Source: Reyranella sp. (lineage in GTDB: Bacteria > Pseudomonadota > Alphaproteobacteria > Reyranellales > Reyranellaceae). From it: 5,582 nt of DNA. Shown one piece after another: positions 1 through 5,116 of this stretch. Location: contig JADHLS010000421.1 of assembly GCA_016780605.1 (NCBI GenBank), positions 1-5,582 on the forward strand, given 5' to 3'. Both the position numbers and the translations under genes were made by a program. Within the stretch, counting starts at the first letter, position 1, and every line of letters begins with the position of its first letter. The notes beneath the pieces were generated by a model. It was not told the origin of the DNA. It was given only the letters and a program-made list of their open reading frames with translations, and did no database searches.

Positions 1-1004
1 GCCGCCGGCTGCACCCAGATGCCATCGAACAGATTCTCGCGCAGCAGCTTGCCATTGGCGACGCAGTTCAACGCCACACCGCCCGCCAGGCAGATATTCT
101 TGGCGCCGGTCTCCTTCTTCACCGAGCGGGCCAGCCGGATCACGATCTCCTCGGTCACGGCCTGCACCGAGGCCGCGAGATCCATGTGATGCTGGGTCAG
201 AAGCTCCTCGGGCTTGCGCGCCTTGCCGCCGAACAGCTCGCCGAACTTCTCGTTCGTCATGCGCAAGCCAGTGCAGTAGTCAAAGTACTTCTGGTCGAGG
301 CGGAAGGAGCCGTCCTCCTTGAGGTCGACGATGTGCTCCAGGATCTTGTCCTTGAACTTCGGCTCGCCGTAGGGCGCCAGCCCCATCACCTTGTATTCAC
401 CCGAGTTCACCTTGAAGCCGGTGTAGTAGGTGAAGGCGGAATAGAGCAGCCCAAGCGAATGCGGGAAGTGGATCTCCTTCAGCATCTCGAGCTTGTTGCC
501 CTGCCCCCAGGCCAGCGAGGTCGTCGCCCACTCGCCGACGCCGTCCATGCACAGCACGGCCGCTTCCTCGTACGGCGACGGGAAGAACGCCGACGCGGCA
601 TGGCTCTGATGATGCTCACCGAACAACAGGCGCTTGTGCCAATCGAAGTCGGGCTGCCAGTGCTTCATCTCGTCCCGCAGCACGGTCTTCTGGAACAGCT
701 TCTCCTTCAGCCACAGCGGCATGGCCATGCGGAAGGACTGGAAGCCGCGCGGAGCGTAGGCGAGGTAGGTCTCGAGCAGGCGCTCGAACTTCAGGAACGG
801 CTTGTCGTAGAAGGCGACGTAGTCGACGTCGGCCAGCTTGATGCCGGCCTCGTCCAGGCAGTACTGCACGGCGTGCTGCGGGAAGCGCGAATCGTGCTTC
901 TTGCGGGTGAAACGTTCCTCCTGCGCGGCGCCGACGAGGTGGCCGTCCTCGATCAGCGCCGCGGCGCTGTCATGATAGAAGGCCGAGATGCCGAGCACGC
1001 GCAT
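1..1004 (-). CDS. NodU/CmcH/SxtI-family O-carbamoyltransferase, N-terminal 334 residues (3' end outside window)
   Basis: The enzyme moves a carbamoyl group from carbamoyl phosphate, through a carbamoyl-adenylate, to a hydroxyl on a small molecule or sugar; related proteins are NodU, CmcH, TobZ and SxtI. The start MRVLGISAFYHDSAAALIED is the typical family N-terminus. Other family marks are GEHHQSHAASAF (about 129-140, the Kae1-like metal and nucleotide histidines), LCMDGVGEWA (about 151-160), SGEYKVMGLAPYGEP (about 201-215) and CLAGGVALNCVANGKLLREN (about 305-324). Members are usually near 570-620 residues, so the C-terminal domain lies beyond base 1. The ATG at 1004 has a strong AGGAGAAGG ribosome site about 8 nt upstream. 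It lies 19 nt after the DUF5989 gene, so the two are probably cotranscribed. Family assignment is very secure; the acceptor substrate is unknown. Confidence 0.95.
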   Translation of the reverse strand, partial: MRVLGISAFYHDSAAALIEDGHLVGAAQEERFTRKKHDSRFPQHAVQYCLDEAGIKLADVDYVAFYDKPFLKFERLLETYLAYAPRGFQSFRMAMPLWLKEKLFQKTVLRDEMKHWQPDFDWHKRLLFGEHHQSHAASAFFPSPYEEAAVLCMDGVGEWATTSLAWGQGNKLEMLKEIHFPHSLGLLYSAFTYYTGFKVNSGEYKVMGLAPYGEPKFKDKILEHIVDLKEDGSFRLDQKYFDYCTGLRMTNEKFGELFGGKARKPEELLTQHHMDLAASVQAVTEEIVIRLARSVKKETGAKNICLAGGVALNCVANGKLLRENLFDGIWVQPA

Positions 1005-1023
1005 GAAACGCCTTCTCCTGCGA

Positions 1024-1176
1024 CTAGAAGAGCGTGTAGACGAACGGCGCGATCGCCGAGCCCTTGGTGAGCACGATCAGGCCACCGAAGATCACCATCA
1101 TGATCAGGATCGGCAGCAGCCAGAACTTCTTGCGCTCCCTCATGAAGGCCCAGAGTTCGACGAGGATGGAGCCCAT
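1024..1176 (-). CDS. Small DUF5989/SxtK-like membrane protein, 50 aa
   Basis: This complete 50-codon gene is easily missed because of its length. The peptide begins MGSILVELWAFMRERKKFWL, has one hydrophobic segment at about residues 18-36, and ends GSAIAPFVYTLF followed by TAG. The N-terminal LWxFxRERKKFWLLP block and C-terminal GSAIAPFxYTLF are the pattern I recall for DUF5989 proteins, which include the SxtK-type peptide of saxitoxin clusters. AAAGGA stands about 7 nt before the ATG. It lies 30 nt downstream of the sxtJ-like stop and 19 nt upstream of the carbamoyltransferase, so it sits in the middle of the cassette. Its function is not known; association with SxtJ or with the carbamoyltransferase at the membrane is inference. 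Confidence 0.88.
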   Translation of the reverse strand: MGSILVELWAFMRERKKFWLLPILIMMVIFGGLIVLTKGSAIAPFVYTLF

Positions 1177-1206
1177 AACCGGTCCTTTCAGATCAGAATT
1201 GGCAGG

Positions 1207-1638
1207 TCAGAATTGGTTCTTCATGGATTGCGGCGGTGGCCCTGGCGGGGTCCGCGCGATCCAATAGGTCTTGGCGTCGGGATCGCGCTTCAGCCTGAGG
1301 AAGTCCTTACCCATGGCACGCATGACGAGGCCGATCGGCATGATGGTCACGAAGAACAGCAGTCCCAGCACGAGGGGATTCATGACCTTGTACAGTAGCA
1401 GACCGAACTTCAGCCACAGCCGGTTGAGCGGCCCCAGCACCCGGGGATAAGTCAGGGCGACGACGAGGAAGGCCGCCGCCAGGGGCAGCGTGTAATGCCA
1501 ACCCTGGCCCTGCCGCCACAGCGACAGGGCGCCGACGATGGCGAAGAAGCCGGCGAACACCAGGCCGAAGCTCCGGTCGGAGCCCGCCTTGACCTCTTCT
1601 TCGCGCGAGTAGTCTTCGTGAAGTTGGCTGGTCGCCAT
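1207..1638 (-). CDS. SxtJ-family membrane protein, 143 aa
   Basis: This is a small integral membrane protein of unknown biochemical role, of the family named after SxtJ of saxitoxin clusters, commonly encoded beside O-carbamoyltransferases. After a charged N-terminus (residues 1-22, SREEEVKAGSDRSFG) there are hydrophobic segments at about 24-41, 49-66 and 86-107, with an amphipathic LNRLWLKFGLLLYKVMNPLV stretch from about 71. A conserved-looking MGKDFLRLKRDPDAKTYW block (109-126) precedes a proline-rich tail. I chose the ATG at 1638; a GTG at 1644 would add two residues. Neither has a good ribosome site. The 81-bp gap back to the TetR gene contains TTGACT (complement of 1696-1701) but no convincing -10 partner, so readthrough from tetR is possible. 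DUF5989 and carbamoyltransferase genes follow on the same strand. Confidence 0.88.
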   Translation of the reverse strand: MATSQLHEDYSREEEVKAGSDRSFGLVFAGFFAIVGALSLWRQGQGWHYTLPLAAAFLVVALTYPRVLGPLNRLWLKFGLLLYKVMNPLVLGLLFFVTIMPIGLVMRAMGKDFLRLKRDPDAKTYWIARTPPGPPPQSMKNQF

Positions 1639-1719
1639 TGCCACTGTTGTAAAAAGCCGTCTCGGGGGCCCTTAACTCACTGATCTCAAACGGGAAGTCA
1701 ATCGGGACCCCGAGGATGG

Positions 1720-2403
1720 CTATTCCGTCGCGGCAGCAAAGCCCTGGGTCAGCAGGGCGGTCAGCGTGAGGCGCCACACCGCCGTAGCCCGCTCGAAGCT
1801 CAGCCCATCGCGGCGACGCAGCACCGCCCACGCCTCCGGCGACAAGGCAGCACCCACGGCATCCAACAGTTCCTCACGAGCCTGCTCGTCGAGGCCGCTG
1901 AATTCAGGCGCAAAGGCCGTGGCGATGGCCTCGCGGACCTCGCGCTTGCTCTGCTGCGCCCGCTCGATCAGGGCCGGGTGGTTGACGAACTGGCCGGCGG
2001 CGACCCGCAGCGGCACGACCTTGTCGAACACCTCGGCGAGATTGCTCACCGACGATTCGATGCGGCCGGCCAGCGGCCCCGAGCTCGGGGTCGGCGGGGG
2101 GATGACCAGGTCGGCGCGGACGCTGTCCACGACGGTCACGAAAAGTGACTCGACATCCCCGAAGTGCTGGAAAACCGATCGGACCGAGACATCGGCCCGC
2201 TTGGCAACCGCGACGACCGTGGGGGCCGTGCTGGTCTCGGCAATCATGGCCTTGGCAGCGGCAATGATCTTGCGGCGCGTCTCGGCCGCCCGACGATTGC
2301 GCCCATCTGAACGGCCAGTCTCCGAACGACCGCTGTCGCCCATTTCCGCCTCGCTCGAAAGTGCCACTGCGTTGCCGCGCGGCTGTACCGCTGCTTCGCT
2401 CAT
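1720..2403 (-). CDS. TetR/AcrR-family transcriptional regulator, 227 aa
   Basis: This is a one-component repressor-type regulator: a DNA-binding N-terminus and a ligand-binding helical C-terminus. The TetR_N signature is clear at about residues 39-98: AAETRRKIIAAAKAMIAE, then the helix-turn-helix TVVAVAKRADVSVRSVFQHF (62-81) and the FGDVESLF helix. The C-terminal region (about 110-227) is helical and generic, so no ligand can be named. The ATG at 2403 has AGGA about 9 nt upstream; residues 1-38 form a low-complexity Ser/Arg/Gly-rich extension. A second ATG at 2343 (Met21), with an upstream GAGG, would give a more compact protein of 207 residues. It diverges from the HAD gene and lies upstream of the SxtJ cassette on the same strand, so either side, or itself, may be its target. 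Confidence 0.9.
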   Translation of the reverse strand: MSEAAVQPRGNAVALSSEAEMGDSGRSETGRSDGRNRRAAETRRKIIAAAKAMIAETSTAPTVVAVAKRADVSVRSVFQHFGDVESLFVTVVDSVRADLVIPPPTPSSGPLAGRIESSVSNLAEVFDKVVPLRVAAGQFVNHPALIERAQQSKREVREAIATAFAPEFSGLDEQAREELLDAVGAALSPEAWAVLRRRDGLSFERATAVWRLTLTALLTQGFAAATE

Positions 2404-2528
2404 TTCCGTACTTCCTAAATCCGGAGTGATGGCGAACGGGAGGTGGTCTATGCAGAACCCGTCGCCTATGGAGGGCGTGAAATAAGGGCCGACTACGGCA
2501 GGAACAAGGTAAACAGGGTCGCACCACC
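2404..2528. promoter_or_regulatory. Divergent tetR / HAD-recX intergenic region with candidate operator
   Basis: This 125-bp region must hold the start signals of both divergent units. At 2405-2425 an imperfect 21-bp palindrome, TCCG...CGGA, pairs at 7 of 10 positions and overlaps the tetR ribosome site, a fitting place for autoregulation. A smaller 4-bp-arm repeat, GCCGactaCGGC, lies at 2488-2499. The best tetR-direction promoter guess is TTGTTC-17-TATTTC (complement of 2502-2507 and 2479-2484), matching consensus at only 3 of 6 bases in each box. No credible plus-strand promoter stood out. The operator call is inference. Confidence 0.3.
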
Positions 2529-3194
2529 ATGAATATGAGCCATGCAAGACCTCCCTTGGCCGTCCTCTGGGACTTCGGTGGCGTGATCCTCACCAGCCCG
2601 TTCGAAGCGTTTAATCGTTACGAATCAGAGCTCGGCCTTCCAAAAGACTTCATCCGTGGCCTGAATGCGCGCAACGGCGACACCAATGCCTGGGCGAAAA
2701 TGGAGCGCAGCGAAGTCTCGCTCGAACAATTCGTCGCACTCTTCGAAGAGGAGGCGCGACAACATGGCCACATGCTCGACGGCTGGCGCATCCTCCAGTC
2801 GCTGAGTGGCGACATTCGGCCGCAGATGGTCGAGGCGCTACGCCGCTGCAAGGCGGCCTTCCGTGTTGCCTGCATCACCAACAACATGAAGAACGGTGAA
2901 GGGCCCGGCATGGCGCGCAGCCCGGAGAAGGCCAAAGCCGTCGCCGAGGTGATGACGCTGTTCGAGCATATCGTCGAATCGAGCAAGCTCGGCCTGCGCA
3001 AGCCCGATCCGCGCATCTACCAGCACGCCTGTGATCTTCTGGGCGTGCGGCCCGAGGACTGCGTCTACCTCGACGACCTCGGCATCAACCTCAAGCCCGC
3101 ACGCGCGCTTGGCATGCGCACCATCAAGGTCGGCGATCCCGACGCGGCGATCGAAGAGCTGCAGGCGATGGTGGGAATTCCCCTGCGGGACTGA
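2529..3194 (+). CDS. HAD-superfamily (IA) hydrolase, EPHX2/ACAD10 N-domain-like phosphatase, 221 aa
   Basis: This is probably a cytosolic phosphatase of the haloacid dehalogenase superfamily; its substrate is unknown. The motifs appear in order: I, LWDFGGVI with nucleophile Asp15; II, CITNN with Thr117; III, Lys158 in GLRKPDPRIY; IV, YLDDLGINLKPARALGM with Asp182 and Asp183. The C-terminal stretch from motif IV to GIPL closely follows the N-terminal phosphatase domain of human soluble epoxide hydrolase as I remember it, and DFGGV resembles ACAD10-type HAD domains. The usual second aspartate of motif I (DxD) is glycine here, as in other active HADs such as YihX. The ATG at 2529 is used; an in-frame ATG at 2535 is possible. 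recX begins 3 nt after the stop, suggesting one transcript. Confidence 0.9.
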   Translation: MNMSHARPPLAVLWDFGGVILTSPFEAFNRYESELGLPKDFIRGLNARNGDTNAWAKMERSEVSLEQFVALFEEEARQHGHMLDGWRILQSLSGDIRPQMVEALRRCKAAFRVACITNNMKNGEGPGMARSPEKAKAVAEVMTLFEHIVESSKLGLRKPDPRIYQHACDLLGVRPEDCVYLDDLGINLKPARALGMRTIKVGDPDAAIEELQAMVGIPLRD

Positions 3195-3197
3195 ACG

Positions 3198-3752
3198 ATG
3201 AAGCGTCCGGCGCGGCCGATCACGGCCAAGTACCTGATGAACGCCGCGACGTTCTATCTCGAACGCTATCCCAGCACCGCCGAGGGCCTGCGCCGCGTCC
3301 TGAACCGCCGCGTCGCCAGGGCGAGGATCGCTGAAGCGGCGATCATGGACAATGTCGAGCAGGCAATCGCCGAGATCGTCGCCAAGTTCGTCGATGCCGG
3401 CGTGATCGACGACAAGGCCTTCGCCGAGACCAAGGCGCGCTCGCTGCATCGCCGCGGCACGTCGAGTCGGCTGACGCGCCAGAAGCTGCGCAACGCCGGC
3501 ATCGACGGCGACACGCTCGACCAGGCAATGGACGCGCTCGACGAGGAGCTCGACACCGATCCCGCCAAGCGCGAATGGCAGGCAGCCGTTGCCCTGGCGC
3601 GGCGCCGCCGTCTCGGCCCCTTCCGGCCGGACAAGGACCGCAAGGACAAGCGCGCCCGCGATCTCGCCGCAATGGCCCGCGCGGGCTTCGCCTTCGACGT
3701 TGCCAAAAAGGTGATCGATGCCGCGAGCCCCGATGCACTGGACGAAGGGTAG
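3198..3752 (+). CDS. recX: RecX-family regulator of RecA, 184 aa
   Basis: RecX proteins bind RecA filaments on single-stranded DNA and limit their growth, damping recombination and the SOS response. The family pattern is visible: the N-terminal helix AATFYLERYPSTAEGLRRVL (about 16-35), the central VDAGVIDDKAFAETKARSLHRRG block (about 65-87), then LTRQKLRNAGID (about 92-103), and a C-terminal repeat ending in ARAGFAFDVAKKVID (about 160-174). These are the tandem three-helix modules of RecX, and 184 residues is within the usual range. It is not next to recA here but follows the HAD gene by 3 nt, so translational coupling is likely. No LexA-type box was seen before the pair. The stop is followed within 20 bp by the inverted repeat at 3770. 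Confidence 0.9.
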   Translation: MKRPARPITAKYLMNAATFYLERYPSTAEGLRRVLNRRVARARIAEAAIMDNVEQAIAEIVAKFVDAGVIDDKAFAETKARSLHRRGTSSRLTRQKLRNAGIDGDTLDQAMDALDEELDTDPAKREWQAAVALARRRRLGPFRPDKDRKDKRARDLAAMARAGFAFDVAKKVIDAASPDALDEG

Positions 3753-3769
3753 TGACCTTGCTTACCTGC

Positions 3770-3844
3770 GTCGTCCTGAGCGCAGCGAAGGACCTCATCG
3801 CCGTTTGCTACAGGCATGAGATCCTTCGCTGCGCTCAGGATGAC
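3770..3844. repeat. 75-bp inverted repeat, REP/MITE-like intergenic element
   Basis: Two 29-nt arms (3770-3798 and 3816-3844) are reverse complements at 27 of 29 positions, around a 17-nt loop. The core TCCTGAGCGCAGCGAAGGA, with flanking ATC and CTCAT, is a type of sequence I recall as dispersed many times between genes in several GC-rich bacteria. Each mismatch can form a G-U pair in one of the two transcripts, which suggests the structure is maintained. No U-run follows it, so it is not a classical terminator. It could still stabilise or separate the recX and arsC messages. Confidence 0.8.
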
Positions 3845-3856
3845 TGAGGGGCAAAC

Positions 3857-4207
3857 ATGACCATCACCATCTGGCACAACCCGCGCTGCAGCAAGTCGCG
3901 CGAGACGCTCGAGCTGCTGAAGAAGAAGGGCGTCGAGCCCAGCATCCGGGAATATCTCAAGGCGCCGCCCAGTAAGTCTGAGGTGGAAGGCTTGCTGAAC
4001 ATGGTTGGCGGCGATCCGACGATGCTGATCCGCGACGGCGAGGCCGAGTTCAAGGCGCTCAAGAAGAAGAAGACCGATCTCAGCAAGACCGACATCGTGA
4101 AAGCGATCGTGGCCCATCCCGTCCTGCTGCAGCGACCGATCGTCGTTTCCGGCAAGCGTGCCGCCATCGGCCGGCCGCCCGAAGCGGTGCTGCCGCTCCT
4201 GAAGTAG
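3857..4207 (+). CDS. arsC: ArsC/YfgD-family glutaredoxin-fold reductase, 116 aa
   Basis: Proteins of this family reduce arsenate, or act as related thiol-dependent reductases, using one catalytic cysteine and glutathione/glutaredoxin. WHNPRCSKSRETL carries His7 and Cys11. Arg59 (LIRDGE), Arg93 (QRPIVV) and Arg106 (IGRPPE) match, with an offset of one, His8, Cys12, Arg60, Arg94 and Arg107 of plasmid R773 ArsC. The 116-residue length and the IGRPPEAVL ending are closer to E. coli YfgD than to the roughly 140-residue plasmid ArsC, and no arsR, arsB or acr3 is in the window. A role in arsenic resistance is therefore unproven. GAGGGG lies 5 nt before the ATG, directly after the inverted repeat. 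The cyclase gene begins 4 nt after its stop. Confidence 0.88.
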   Translation: MTITIWHNPRCSKSRETLELLKKKGVEPSIREYLKAPPSKSEVEGLLNMVGGDPTMLIRDGEAEFKALKKKKTDLSKTDIVKAIVAHPVLLQRPIVVSGKRAAIGRPPEAVLPLLK

Positions 4208-4211
4208 CGCC

Positions 4212-5087
4212 ATGGTCGGCCGGCTGCGACTCTGGTCGGGCTACCTGCTGTTCTTCTATGTCGTCACGCATCTCCTGAATCACACGTTCGGCCTGATCTC
4301 GCTGCGCGTGCTCGAGGTCGCCCGACACTGGTTCGTCGCGATCTGGCACAACCCCGTCGGCCAGACCGTACTCTACGGCGCGCTGTTCGCTCACTTCTTC
4401 TTCGCTCTCTCCTCGCTCTACAAGCGCCGCGCGCTGCGCCTGTCGGCATGGGAATGGACGCAGTGGATCCTGGGCGCCAGCATCATCCCGCTGGGCGCCG
4501 TCCATGTCGTGGGCACGCGGCTGGCCAATACTCTCTACGATGTCGATCCCGGATATCCCTGGGTCCTCGCCTCGTTGGTCACCACCGACTGGTGGGGCGT
4601 CACGCGGCAGTTCGCGCTGCCCGTCGTCGTCTGGATCCACGCCTGCATCGGCCTGCACTTCGCCTGGCGCCTGCGGCCCTGGTACCAGGCCTGGCTGCCG
4701 GTGCTTTATGCCTTCGCCCTGCTGGTGCCGGTCGGCGGCATCGTCGGCGCGGCGATCGCCTTGCGCGACGTCGCTGAGCTCGCCCAACAGCCGGGCTTCC
4801 TGCAGGACCTGTTCGAGCGCGTGAACGTGCCGACCCAGGCCGGCATCGACAATCTCTACGCCATCTCGCGCGACCTGCAGATCGGCGCGCTGGTGCTGCT
4901 GATGGGCGTGCTGAGCGCCAGGCCTCTGCGCGACCTGTGGGAGCGTCGCGCCGGCGTCGTCCGCCTCGACTACGACGACCGCCGCAGCATCGCCGAGCCG
5001 ACCGGCCTCACCATCCTCGAGATGAGTCGCATCGCCGGTATCCCGCACGCGTCGGTGTGCGGCGGCCGCGGTCGCTGTTCGACCTGA
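4212..5087 (+). CDS. Redox-sensing adenylate cyclase, N-terminal part: cytochrome-b-like membrane anchor and start of [2Fe-2S] ferredoxin domain, up to in-frame TGA
   Basis: This is the first 291 codons of a CyaC-type cyclase. Hydrophobic segments lie at about residues 10-30, 50-69, 85-101, 132-150, 160-184 and 222-237, giving six helices. His20, His24, His61, His98, His143 and His149 lie in or near them and are candidate heme b ligands, as in succinate dehydrogenase/fumarate reductase anchors. From about 248 a ferredoxin fold begins, reaching ASVCGGRGRCST with Cys283 and Cys289. The next codon is TGA, where family members are expected to have the third cluster cysteine. The same frame continues through the rest of the ferredoxin and the catalytic domain to the window end, so this is one gene, not two. 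The ATG at 4212 lacks a strong ribosome site and follows arsC by 4 nt. If the TGA acts as a stop, the product has no catalytic domain. Confidence 0.85.
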   Translation: MVGRLRLWSGYLLFFYVVTHLLNHTFGLISLRVLEVARHWFVAIWHNPVGQTVLYGALFAHFFFALSSLYKRRALRLSAWEWTQWILGASIIPLGAVHVVGTRLANTLYDVDPGYPWVLASLVTTDWWGVTRQFALPVVVWIHACIGLHFAWRLRPWYQAWLPVLYAFALLVPVGGIVGAAIALRDVAELAQQPGFLQDLFERVNVPTQAGIDNLYAISRDLQIGALVLLMGVLSARPLRDLWERRAGVVRLDYDDRRSIAEPTGLTILEMSRIAGIPHASVCGGRGRCST

Positions 5088-5116
5088 CGCGTGCGCATCG
5101 GCGGCGCCGATCGTGC
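5085..5116 (+). other. In-frame TGA at a ferredoxin cysteine position, with downstream hairpin
   Basis: TGA at 5085-5087 is codon 292 and fills the third position of C-x5-C-x2-[C]-x35-C. A hairpin can form at 5093-5116: GCGCATCGGC pairs with GCCGAT and GTGC, giving 10 base pairs with one G-U and one bulged C (5112), around a GGC loop. The stem starts 5 nt after the TGA and the loop 15 nt after it, close to the geometry described for bacterial SECIS elements (short upper stem, G in the first two loop positions, loop roughly 16-37 nt away). The same bases also encode the ferredoxin residues RIGGADRA, so the hairpin may be a by-product of high GC. Selenocysteine, nonsense mutation and base-call error all remain open. 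Confidence 0.5.

Noticed and set aside
186..1070. Long plus-strand open frame opposite the carbamoyltransferase
   Set aside because: Its translation shows no family pattern, while the minus strand gives an unmistakable NodU/CmcH-type protein across the same bases. It is a high-GC shadow.
1673..1701. Promoter before the SxtJ-like gene with TTGACT as -35
   Set aside because: The -35 matches 5 of 6 bases, but at 16-18 bp spacing no acceptable -10 box is present, so it is not called.
1650..1713. Terminator-like U-run (complement of 1651-1655) and short TCGG/CCGA hairpin (1702-1713) after tetR
   Set aside because: The stem next to the U-run is only about 3 bp and the other hairpin is 4 bp with no U-run, too weak to call a terminator.
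1766..2485. 239-codon plus-strand open frame opposite tetR
   Set aside because: It is a shadow of the TetR gene, with a serine/arginine-rich translation and no domain.
3266..4213. 315-codon minus-strand open frame
   Set aside because: It crosses recX, the inverted repeat and arsC antisense, with no recognisable domain.
5085..5087. TGA read as tryptophan (alternative genetic code)
   Set aside because: The SxtJ-like gene and the HAD gene end naturally at TGA, and tryptophan is encoded by TGG throughout. The homology also calls for cysteine, not tryptophan.
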